NCBI GenBank assembly: GCA_015494845.1
Contig: WGAL01000127.1
Span: 1 to 9,855, forward strand
Origin: Melioribacteraceae bacterium
Lineage (GTDB): Bacteria; Bacteroidota; Ignavibacteria; Ignavibacteriales; Melioribacteraceae
Direction of reading: 5' to 3'
DNA length: 9,855 nucleotides
The position numbers and the translations under genes are program-made. Positions 1 through 7,271 of the stretch are shown one piece after another. A model generated the notes under the pieces. It did no database searches, was not told the origin of the DNA, and saw only the letters and a list, made by a program, of their open reading frames with translations. How positions within the stretch are numbered: the stretch's first letter is position 1; each line of letters opens with the position of its first letter.

Positions 1-300
1 TTCGTGAATTAGCGGCGAATGATAGGACACAGATTTACGCTGATTGATTATGATTTTAGTGTATTAGCGTCCAGCGTTCAGCGTCCAGAACCAAGAACCT
101 TTTAGTCTTTTTATCTTTTTACCTTTTCCCTTTTTGTTAATCATGCTAATCATTTAATCAAGCGAATCATGGTTCAAGACGTTTGGCTTTTGCTAATAAT
201 TCGACAGATTACCGCAGCGAAATAAATAAGAAATAAGTTCGTCTGCCGCTCAAACGAGTAACTTAACGACTATAAATATTGACGCAAAGCGGATTTTTAT
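1..300. repeat. Gene-free region of degenerate short tandem repeats
   Basis: No credible coding frame is seen here on either strand. The stretch is built from several kinds of imperfect tandem repeat. Positions 66-99 read as consecutive 7-mers (AGCGTCC, AGCGTTC, AGCGTCC, AGAACCA, AGAACC). Positions 104-136 are pyrimidine-rich with a unit like ATCTTTTT, period about 8. Positions 139-170 carry AATCAT or AATCA at 139, 148, 156 and 165, period about 9, and then run into GGTTCAAGAC. Positions 224-237 are two exact AAATAAG units. The opening segment (ACACAGATTTACGCTGATT, starting near 28) resembles the noncoding GATT-rich repeats scattered through genomes of several FCB and other bacteria, often near GxxExxY-family genes; that comparison is from memory. 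It is probably an intergenic repeat element or its remnant. No function can be assigned. Confidence 0.55.
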
Positions 301-302
301 GA

Positions 303-334
303 ATAAAAAAAGGCGCAAATTAATGCGCCTTTCT
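303..334 (-). terminator. Rho-independent terminator of the OPT transporter cluster
   Basis: On the minus strand a 9-bp perfect stem (AAAGGCGCA pairing with TGCGCCTTT, arms 309-317 and 324-332) encloses a 6-nt AT loop and is followed by a run of T (complement of the A run at 304-311). It lies about 25 nt past the OPT stop codon, so it very likely ends the minus-strand transcript. The plus-strand side is also followed by TTTCTTTT, so the hairpin could act in both directions, although no plus-strand gene is visible upstream of it. Confidence 0.9.
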
Positions 335-358
335 TTTAAAGAATTATTTATGTAAACA

Positions 359-2344
359 TTAATCTATTTCTTCTTTCGCTCTCATCGAATCCCAAATCAT
401 ATAGAAAATAAGAATCAAGAACATAACGAGACCAAGAATTTCCGCTCCGTGGGATTCCGACCACTCGACAGCTTTCAAATCCAAACCAAACGATTTTAGA
501 ATAACGCTGATAACTCCGAGCAACGCGCCTCCAGCAATAAATCCGGACGCAATCAAAATTCCGCGTTCTTGTCTTGCTTTGTTAAGAGCCGCATTTTTAC
601 TGCGCGTGCTTACGAAATGCGCAACCAATCCGCCAACCAAAATCGGCGTGTTCAATTCCAAAGGCAAATACATTCCGAGCGAAAAAGCGAGAGCAGGAAC
701 GTTAATCGATGTTAAAATCAACGCCATAAACGCGCCGGCAACATACATCATCCACGGCGCCGGTTGGTCGCTCATCAACGGTTTAATTACCGCCGCCATT
801 GCGTTTGCTTGCGGCGCTGGCAATTCGTTTCCGGTAAATCCGAACGTATTGTTAAGCAACATAATTACCCAACCGACCGTAGCCGCCGAAACAATCGTTC
901 CGAGAAATTTCCATTTCTCTTGATTCAACGGCGTTGTTCCAATCCAATAACCTATTTTCAAGTCGGTGATAAATCCGCCCGCAACCGAAAGCGCGGTGCA
1001 AACAACGCCGCCGATAATCAAAGCGGAAACCATTCCGGCAGGACCGGAAAGTCCGACCGCGACCAAAATTATCGACGAAAGAATAAGCGTCATCAAAGTC
1101 ATTCCGGAAACCGGATTTGTGCCAACAATTGCAATTGCGTTTGCCGCAACAGTCGTAAATAAAAACGAAATTATCAACACAATCAGCAATCCGACAATTG
1201 CGTGGAACAAATTATGCACAACACCAAACCAGAAGAAAACAAAAAGCAAAATCATTACAACAAAAATTCCGGCTGAAATTATCTTCATCGATAAATCGCG
1301 TTGCGTGCGAAGTTCTTTTTGTCCGACATTTATCTTTTTACCGAAAAGTTCGCTTATTCCAAGCGAAAACGCTTGTTTGATTATTGACGACGATTTGATT
1401 ATTCCAATCAAGCCAGCCATTGCAATGCCGCCGATTCCGATATGGCGAATGTAATGCGAAAAAATTTGTTCCGGCGACATATCTTTAATTAACATCGTAA
1501 CGTTTGCGCCGATTGGAACTGTTATTACGTCACCGAGATAAGCAAACACCGGCATAATTACATACCAAGCAACAAAAGAACCTGCGGCAATTATCGCGGC
1601 GTATTTTAATCCGACAATATATCCCAAGCCCATTACCGCCGCGCCGACGTTAATTTTGAACACGAGTTTGAATTTATCCGCAAGCGTTTGTCCGATTCCG
1701 ACAACTCGGGTGGAAAAAACTTCGCTCCACCAACCGAAACTCGCAATTATGAAATCGTACAATCCGCCGATAATTGCGCTTGTAACAAGCACTTTTGCTT
1801 GATTGCCGCCCTTTTCACCGGCGACGAGAACTTCGGTTGTAGCCGTCGCTTCGGGAAACGGAAACTTCCCGTGCATTTCGGCTACAAAATATTTACGGAA
1901 CGGAACAAGGAAAAGTATTCCTATAAATCCGCCGAGAGCCGACGCGGCAAATATTTGGAAAAACGAAACATCGAGTTCCAAAATGTAAAGAGCCGGCAAA
2001 GTAAAAATTGCTCCGGCTACAATCACTCCGGACGATGCGCCGATAGATTGAATAATGACGTTCTCGCCCAAAGCGTTTTTCCTTTTCGTAGCGGCAGAAA
2101 GCCCAACGGCAAGAATTGCAATCGGAATCGCGGCTTCAAAAACCTGTCCGATTTTCAAACCCAAGTAAGCCGCTGCCGCAGAAAATAAAACAGCCATCAC
2201 CAAACCCCATCCAACGGAATAAGGCGTTACTTCAGGATAAGTTTTATGCGGCGAAAGTATCGGTTCGTATTTTTCGCCTTCTTTTAATTCTCTGTAAGCG
2301 TTTTCCGGCAAGCCGGCGCTTGCGTCAATTTTGTGTTCGCTCAT
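359..2344 (-). CDS. OPT family oligopeptide transporter
   Basis: This 661-residue polytopic inner-membrane protein belongs to the OPT superfamily, whose members import oligopeptides or metal-chelate peptides by cation symport. It has the usual bacterial OPT length. Many hydrophobic segments span residues 43 to 650. Family-typical stretches include PEATATTEVLVAGEKG (164-179), GTNPVSGMT (408-416), GGFITDLKIGYWIGTTP (456-472) and LPLELNTPILVGGLVAH (560-576). The start ATG is supported by AAGGAG at 2351-2356 with 6-nt spacing; this SD overlaps the stop codon of the upstream subtilase gene, so translation is probably coupled. It is the last gene before a strong terminator. Linkage to a tripeptidyl-peptidase II-like enzyme suggests short peptides as substrate, but siderophore- or metal-peptide uptake cannot be excluded from sequence. 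Family assignment is secure; the substrate is inferred. Confidence 0.93.
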   Translation of the reverse strand: MSEHKIDASAGLPENAYRELKEGEKYEPILSPHKTYPEVTPYSVGWGLVMAVLFSAAAAYLGLKIGQVFEAAIPIAILAVGLSAATKRKNALGENVIIQSIGASSGVIVAGAIFTLPALYILELDVSFFQIFAASALGGFIGILFLVPFRKYFVAEMHGKFPFPEATATTEVLVAGEKGGNQAKVLVTSAIIGGLYDFIIASFGWWSEVFSTRVVGIGQTLADKFKLVFKINVGAAVMGLGYIVGLKYAAIIAAGSFVAWYVIMPVFAYLGDVITVPIGANVTMLIKDMSPEQIFSHYIRHIGIGGIAMAGLIGIIKSSSIIKQAFSLGISELFGKKINVGQKELRTQRDLSMKIISAGIFVVMILLFVFFWFGVVHNLFHAIVGLLIVLIISFLFTTVAANAIAIVGTNPVSGMTLMTLILSSIILVAVGLSGPAGMVSALIIGGVVCTALSVAGGFITDLKIGYWIGTTPLNQEKWKFLGTIVSAATVGWVIMLLNNTFGFTGNELPAPQANAMAAVIKPLMSDQPAPWMMYVAGAFMALILTSINVPALAFSLGMYLPLELNTPILVGGLVAHFVSTRSKNAALNKARQERGILIASGFIAGGALLGVISVILKSFGLDLKAVEWSESHGAEILGLVMFLILIFYMIWDSMRAKEEID

Positions 2345-2354
2345 CTACAACTCC

Positions 2355-5144
2355 TTATTTAATTTCAAGCGGAATTTTATGAATATTTTCGTCGTTCTTT
2401 TTGAAATACAAATCGAATATATAATTAGCGCCTTCCGGCAAATTGAATTCAGGTTTCTTTATTCTGAAATCTATTTTTACCGGAGCTGAAGGGAACAACT
2501 TAACAGTTTTGCTTCCGGCAAAAGACGGTATAATCTGCATCTTTTTCGCAATCGCTGTTTTCTCCGTTATATGAACCGTCATCGAACCTTTATCCAAAGC
2601 AAACGCGGGCGCAAGCACAAGCGTAAACGTTGAATCGTCTTTTGGACGGCGCGCGTAAGAAATTACTTCTTCTTGATACGACAACCCGCCGAGCGCAACC
2701 GATTTGCCGTCGGAATTATTCAGCATCAGAGCGAAGTCGGTTGTTTTATTAAAGTCTTCTTTCGAAATCCAAATCTTGAAACTCTTTGCCGTTTCGCCTT
2801 TTCGGAAAACTACCGGCAATTCGTAATTTTCTCCTGCTTTAATTTCCGCAACGTAAGATTTTTTGTAACCTCTGAATTTCGCTTTCATTTGGTAAGCTTC
2901 ATATTGATTAAATCTGTTTACGACAGTTATGGAATTGTGAGCTTTGGAAATTGGCATATTACCGACTCTCTGAACGCTTTCAAATTTTACATTTAAGTTG
3001 TAATTTGATTCGCCTTCTGCCGACCAGTATCCGAATGTGTCAAATTCATAAACGCCAGGTTCGAGGTCGGTAACTACAATTGATTGCTCGTCCGCGTCGT
3101 TCGGGGCTTTGAAATACATTCTTTCGATTTGTCTTCCGTCCGGGTCGTGCAAAAGTCCGAGCATCAAAGCATATTTTTTGCCGACGCGCGAAACGGTTAT
3201 TTTCATTGAAGTTGCGCCGCCGGGAACGTTCAAGAAATATCTTTTAACGCCGCTTATTCCAACCTTTTGATTTTTCCATTCGCGCTCGTAATTGTTTTCC
3301 GCCGTAAATTCGTAAGGAATTACAACGGTAGCCATCATTTTAATTTCGGGGAATTTCGTTTTGTCGGTTCTGTAAGCGGTAATAGTTCCGTTGTAAAGTC
3401 CTGGTTCTTTCATTTTCTTTGTATCGAACCGAACCGTAACTTCCGCCGGTTGATTGTTGCGGAAATGAATTTTCCTCTGAATCGGAATCAACCAATCCGC
3501 GTCGCTTTTAATTCTGTAAATTCTATAAAACTTTTTCTTTTTTAAGAATCCGGCTCTTTTGATTTTGAACGAGAACTTATTTTTGTCGGTAATAAAACTT
3601 CCGTCGCGAATATAAAGCGCGCTCGATTTCAAATCCGGCATTGATGTTGCCGTAGCGCGCGTTTCAAAACGCTCGAAATTGTCAATTATTCCTTCCTTAA
3701 TATATTTTTTAAGAACCTTGTAAGCATTCACAACATTAATTTCACCGGCGCCTTGGTCGAGGTAAGTATAGCCGTCCATCGGAACCGCGCCTTCGCGAAC
3801 CGCTTGATAAAGCACAAACGAAGGAATTTTAACGTCAGGATATTCTTGCGAAATTGCGCTCATCAAAAGTGAAAGAACTCCTGTAGTGTAAGGCGAAGCC
3901 ATACTTGTTCCCCAAAATCTGTCGGCGTGCGCAAAATTAGGAACGGTGGAAACGCACGCACCGGGGGAGGCGATATCCGGTTTCATAACTTCGCCGCCGC
4001 GCGAAGTAAAGTAAGTTAATCTGTCTTTTGTTTGAACCGTGCCGTAAAGGTTGTTCCCTACTTCCTTCGTCAAAATTGCGCCGGAAGAGAAAACCGAACC
4101 GCTTGCCGCCGGCAATCCTGTGGTTGAAATACCAGGTCCTTCATTTCCGTTAGAAATGCAAATGTAGAGATACGGATTGTTTTTAACAAGTTCATCAATG
4201 TATTTTTCCATTTCGGCTCTTCCTTCAATTTCGGAACCGATGCCGAAACTCATATTTACAATACACGGTTTGCTTTGCGCTTTGGAAACGCTATCGGCGA
4301 AATCAAAACATTTACGCATACTTCCGGTAACGGTTGCGCCGCCGGCGTAGTTGTTGTTTCCCAATTTAAGCGCGATAACTTGCGCGCCAGGCGCTACGCC
4401 GTTTAAGTCGCTACCGCCAATTTTGTATCCTGTAGCAATTCCTGCGCAATGCGTTCCGTGACTTCCATCGTCAAAGAAAAAGGAAACGGTTTTTCTTTCA
4501 GGAAAAATATTTATCGCAATTGTAAAGTCCGGCAAATCATCAGGGGATTTAAACGTAAAAGTGTCGTGATTTATGCGATAATTACGCATAGGTTTTTCGT
4601 CGCTCAAATCGCCGTTTGCGTTTTTATCGATAAACAAAACCCAATCGTTTTCCGCCGCTTGGAATACAACAAAATAAAAATTATCGTCTTTCTTTCCGTT
4701 GCCGTTTACGTCGTCAACGCCTGAGCCGGAATTTTTCCACAAAGTTTCCGGTAAATCCCCGATAAAATATTTATCGTCGTACGCTTTCAAAGGCAATTTG
4801 TTAGCGCCGAAAACTTTGTAACCCAAATCTTCGTTTTCGAAGTAGTAGTTATCGTCTTCGTCGTCAATATCGGCTTCGTAAAATTTAATGTCACCTTGTC
4901 CAGTAAAATCGCGAACGTCGATAACTTTCACTTCTCCGGTCGAAGTCACTTTTAATCCGTCGATTCCCATATCAACGCCGGTATCGAAGATAAAAACAAT
5001 TGTCCCGCGACCGTCGTAATCAGGGTGTTGCGCCAAAAACTCGGCTACGCCTGTCGATTTTACAGGCAAAAGCGCTTGCAAACTATCCTGCGCAAAAACG
5101 CTTGTTGAAAAAATTAATGCCAATAATAAGAACCATTTACGCAT
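2355..5144 (-). CDS. Secreted S8 subtilisin-like peptidase, tripeptidyl-peptidase II-like
   Basis: A 929-residue serine peptidase. Residues 1-18 are a signal peptide (MRKW, hydrophobic core, VFA cleavage site before Gln19), so it acts outside the cytoplasm. The subtilase catalytic residues are intact: Asp54 (FDTGVD), His229 (SHGTHCAG), oxyanion Asn334 (SNGNEGPG) and Ser414 (GTSMASP). The N-terminal part (LLPVKSTGVAEFLAQHPDYDGRG) and the long Asp-to-His insert, including FIDKNANGDLSDE then RNYR (171-190), match the arrangement in eukaryotic tripeptidyl peptidase II as I recall it. The insert is Asp-rich and has two EF-hand-like loops (DVNGNGKKDD at 145-154, DKNANGDLSDE at 173-183), probably for calcium. 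Residues about 500-929 are beta-rich and resemble the non-catalytic part of TPP II, but the protein is shorter than the roughly 1250-residue human enzyme. No type IX sorting domain is evident at the C-terminus. The SD (TAGGT, overlapping the upstream stop) is weak, suggesting coupling with the membrane protein gene 8 nt upstream. The subtilase call is certain; exact exopeptidase specificity is inferred. Confidence 0.93.
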   Translation of the reverse strand: MRKWFLLLALIFSTSVFAQDSLQALLPVKSTGVAEFLAQHPDYDGRGTIVFIFDTGVDMGIDGLKVTSTGEVKVIDVRDFTGQGDIKFYEADIDDEDDNYYFENEDLGYKVFGANKLPLKAYDDKYFIGDLPETLWKNSGSGVDDVNGNGKKDDNFYFVVFQAAENDWVLFIDKNANGDLSDEKPMRNYRINHDTFTFKSPDDLPDFTIAINIFPERKTVSFFFDDGSHGTHCAGIATGYKIGGSDLNGVAPGAQVIALKLGNNNYAGGATVTGSMRKCFDFADSVSKAQSKPCIVNMSFGIGSEIEGRAEMEKYIDELVKNNPYLYICISNGNEGPGISTTGLPAASGSVFSSGAILTKEVGNNLYGTVQTKDRLTYFTSRGGEVMKPDIASPGACVSTVPNFAHADRFWGTSMASPYTTGVLSLLMSAISQEYPDVKIPSFVLYQAVREGAVPMDGYTYLDQGAGEINVVNAYKVLKKYIKEGIIDNFERFETRATATSMPDLKSSALYIRDGSFITDKNKFSFKIKRAGFLKKKKFYRIYRIKSDADWLIPIQRKIHFRNNQPAEVTVRFDTKKMKEPGLYNGTITAYRTDKTKFPEIKMMATVVIPYEFTAENNYEREWKNQKVGISGVKRYFLNVPGGATSMKITVSRVGKKYALMLGLLHDPDGRQIERMYFKAPNDADEQSIVVTDLEPGVYEFDTFGYWSAEGESNYNLNVKFESVQRVGNMPISKAHNSITVVNRFNQYEAYQMKAKFRGYKKSYVAEIKAGENYELPVVFRKGETAKSFKIWISKEDFNKTTDFALMLNNSDGKSVALGGLSYQEEVISYARRPKDDSTFTLVLAPAFALDKGSMTVHITEKTAIAKKMQIIPSFAGSKTVKLFPSAPVKIDFRIKKPEFNLPEGANYIFDLYFKKNDENIHKIPLEIK

Positions 5145-5152
5145 TTTCGTAC

Positions 5153-6034
5153 CTATTTTTTATTAATAAATTCTTTTGATTGTTCCGGTTGTTTTGCTGT
5201 TTGTTCAACCTTTGTTTTATTTTTTTGCTTGTCAAGTTTATTGTAATCGAGTTCCGAACCTAAAACGCTGTGAGGAATCATATACATTGCAAAAGTAAGA
5301 ACCGAAGCAAACACCGCCCAATTTAGCGGTTTGGAAGATTTCTTAAACATATAAACAGCGGCAAGCCAACCAAGCATTGCTATTAGCGTTTTGTTGTCCG
5401 TTAAATCGTAACCGAACGGAACGCCTGTCCAAAACTCGCCGAAAGCGTATTTTTGCATTATCGGACCGAAAATAAATCCGCCGACAAACAGAAATGCAAT
5501 TGTCCAATAGGCGTATTTTTTATATTTGGAAACATCGCTTTTGCTAAAAATTTCAAGTCCGGTACGCGTGGAAAACAACATTGCAAGAAACATAGCAATT
5601 ATGTGGGGAATGAGCACCCAAAGCGGAACTTTACCTTTAAATCTTATCACTACGGTTTCGTTTTCGGGAATTGTGTACTTTACGCCGTTTTCGTCAACTA
5701 CAAGAAAATATTCCAATTTACCGGCGGGCGGCTGTCCGGGTAAGTTTGCGATTAGAGAATCGTTTCTGCGTTGCATTGGAACGTAAGTCCAGTCGTCGTT
5801 TGTTTTATATCGTTTCCAAACAAGAAACGCTTTAACGCCGGCGTTTCCAACCGGCAACGCGACCGGTTGCGCGTCTTGTCCGCCGTGAGTTCGGGGTAAC
5901 TTAAATTTTATTTCTGTTCCGTTTATAATTGCTCTAACTCTTTTGGGATAGGTAGGGCCGGTAACTCTTTGATAGAAAGCAGAAGCAAGTGTAATTATTA
6001 CTGCAAGCGTCCACAAAAGAAAGTTTTTCTTCAT
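5153..6034 (-). CDS. Polytopic membrane protein of unknown function with periplasmic beta-rich domain
   Basis: I do not recognise a named family. From the chosen start it is 293 residues. An N-terminal hydrophobic segment (4-21, signal anchor or signal peptide) is followed by a beta-rich domain of about 110 residues that is probably periplasmic (KLEYFLVVDENG near its end suggests an Ig-like fold). Four more likely membrane segments follow at about 136-155, 175-193, 214-230 and 238-256. The tail (257-293) is rich in Lys and Gln and probably cytoplasmic. Conserved-looking features are VPLWVLIPHI entering TM2 and FWTGVPFGYDLTDNKT (201-216) between TM3 and TM4. The in-frame ATG at 6040 is less likely as the start because AAAGGA sits directly on it; the ATG at 6034 lies 5 nt after that SD. 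It heads the cluster with the subtilase and OPT transporter, so a role in peptide handling or assembly is possible but unproven. Confidence 0.85.
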   Translation of the reverse strand: MKKNFLLWTLAVIITLASAFYQRVTGPTYPKRVRAIINGTEIKFKLPRTHGGQDAQPVALPVGNAGVKAFLVWKRYKTNDDWTYVPMQRRNDSLIANLPGQPPAGKLEYFLVVDENGVKYTIPENETVVIRFKGKVPLWVLIPHIIAMFLAMLFSTRTGLEIFSKSDVSKYKKYAYWTIAFLFVGGFIFGPIMQKYAFGEFWTGVPFGYDLTDNKTLIAMLGWLAAVYMFKKSSKPLNWAVFASVLTFAMYMIPHSVLGSELDYNKLDKQKNKTKVEQTAKQPEQSKEFINKK

Positions 6035-6050
6035 AAACATCCTTTCTTTA
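6035..6050 (-). promoter_or_regulatory. Ribosome binding site deciding the start of the membrane protein gene
   Basis: On the minus strand the sequence reads AAAGAAAGGATGTTTATG. The SD core AAAGGA shares its last A with the first ATG (6040-6038), leaving no spacing for that codon, while the second in-frame ATG (6034-6032) is 5 nt downstream of the core. This argues for initiation at 6034. Confidence 0.6.
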
Positions 6051-6260
6051 CTATGTTAAATTTTAGAAGAATAAATATAAGAAAGTCATTTATTTTACGC
6101 TGAAAATTATAAGATTAGGAAAAAATGCTTTCGGCGAAAAATTATCGTTGAAATTCGGTTTCTTCTTCCACGTATAACCGGAGGCAAAAATCATTCAGCG
6201 ACATTTAATTTTGAAACGAACTTATTTAACGCCAAAAAGCCGGATAACCATAAAATTAAA
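6041..6260 (-). promoter_or_regulatory. Intergenic region with candidate promoters for the peptidase/OPT cluster
   Basis: This 220-nt AT-rich gap separates mlaD from the downstream minus-strand cluster. A perfect -10 hexamer TATAAT lies at 6111-6106 and a second box TATATT at 6079-6074 (both minus strand). No good -35 stands 16-18 nt upstream of either. A start from the first box would give a leader of about 65 nt. No convincing hairpin with a T-run is seen after the mlaD stop, so read-through from the mla operon is possible. I see no RNA gene here. Confidence 0.4.
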
Positions 6261-7271
6261 CTACTTCGAGAATTCCTTTTTGAGTCGCTCCAACTTTTCT
6301 CTTTCGATACGTAGCGAGTCAAGTTTGGCTTGTATTTCTCTTACGTATTTATCGTGATCCCAGTAACCGCGTTCCTCAAAATATTTTTTAAAGAACCAAT
6401 TATGTTTGAGCGCTTCCATATTTTCGGCAAATCTTTCTGCTCCGAGTTCAACTTGCGCGGCGGTCCGGGAAAGTTTTACGACGGTTGAGTGCAAGGAATC
6501 TCGCACGCTGTTGTCGCCGATAAACATTCCGAGCGCGCCTTTCCCTTTTTGAACGTCAATAATTAACGAATTGATATTCGCCGTTGCGGAATCGAGATTT
6601 GCCAGAATGCTTGCGATGTTCAATCCCAATGTTTCAATCATGTTGGAAATTTCGTTCAAGTCTTTTGTCATCGTAACCAAACTTGAATCGGCGTTATCGA
6701 CAATTTTAACCGTTGAATTGTAAAGCGCTTCGTCGTTAAGTAATTTACCTACGGTTCCTTGCCCTTGGTTTACTTTCGTTAAAATTTCGTTTAAGTTTTT
6801 CGTTAAATCGCGGGTGTAGTCTATAATTTGCGTTCCGGAACGGATAATTCTGTTTACGCTGAAAAGTTCTTCGGATTGAATCACGCTGCCGTCCGAAACA
6901 ATCGGAAATTCTTTGCTTCCAGGGGTTATTTCAACGTATTTCGCTCCAATGAAACCTCTTGTTTCAATTCGCGCGCGGCTGTCGAGGTGGATAAATTGTA
7001 TGTTTTCATTCGAGATTTCCATTTCAACTTCAACGGTTAAAGAAGTATCCGAAATAAGTTTAATGCTGTTTACGCTTCCTATTTCGTATCCGCTTAAATA
7101 AACCGGCGCGCCGTTTTTCAATCCGTTTATATTGTTAAAATAACTTTTAACGTGAATCGTGGAACTGAGAATCGTATTCTTACCGCCTAAAATAAAAAGC
7201 ATCAAAACTAAAATTACGGTTCCTAAAAAAAGGAAAATCCCTAATTTTGCGCCTTCCAATTCCTTAAACAT
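6261..7271 (-). CDS. mlaD: MlaD-like MCE domain protein, phospholipid transporter substrate-binding subunit
   Basis: A 336-residue protein anchored by one N-terminal membrane helix (about 10-28), with an MCE domain at about 35-118 (HVKSYFNNINGLKNGAPVYL, then RGFIGAKYVEITPGS). In Mla-type systems this subunit forms a periplasmic hexamer that passes lipids to or from the MlaE permease. The C-terminal half is a long helical region holding two related segments about 73 residues apart (GQGTVGKLL at about 170 and GKGALGMFI at about 243), then KHNWFFKKYFEERGYWD (289-305) and a charged coiled coil to the end. It is longer than E. coli MlaD (about 183 residues), as is usual in many non-proteobacterial homologues. 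An in-frame TTG at 7277 is possible, but GGAG at 7278-7281 sits 6 nt before the ATG at 7271, so I use the ATG. It overlaps the end of the ATPase gene by 8 nt (ATGTTTAA). Confidence 0.9.
   Translation of the reverse strand: MFKELEGAKLGIFLFLGTVILVLMLFILGGKNTILSSTIHVKSYFNNINGLKNGAPVYLSGYEIGSVNSIKLISDTSLTVEVEMEISNENIQFIHLDSRARIETRGFIGAKYVEITPGSKEFPIVSDGSVIQSEELFSVNRIIRSGTQIIDYTRDLTKNLNEILTKVNQGQGTVGKLLNDEALYNSTVKIVDNADSSLVTMTKDLNEISNMIETLGLNIASILANLDSATANINSLIIDVQKGKGALGMFIGDNSVRDSLHSTVVKLSRTAAQVELGAERFAENMEALKHNWFFKKYFEERGYWDHDKYVREIQAKLDSLRIEREKLERLKKEFSK

Noticed and set aside
66..170. CRISPR array
   Set aside because: Repeat units are only 7-9 nt, contiguous and degenerate, with no 20-40 nt repeats or unique spacers and no cas genes in the window.
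180..270. Integron attC site
   Set aside because: The simple core sites (RYYYAAC and GTRRRRY-type) are not both present, inner arms do not pair, and no cassette gene is bounded by it.
279..307. Plus-strand promoter TTGACG with AATAAA 17 nt downstream
   Set aside because: The -10 match is poor, it points into the terminator, and no plus-strand gene follows.
764..2188. Several plus-strand open frames of 130-166 codons opposite the OPT gene
   Set aside because: They lie antisense to a strongly conserved transporter, have low-complexity Asn/Arg/Ser/Thr-rich products with no recognisable domain, and overlap each other in different frames.
2673..4724. Plus-strand open frames of about 90-107 codons opposite the subtilase gene
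   Set aside because: They are antisense to conserved catalytic and beta-rich regions, and their products show no family motif.
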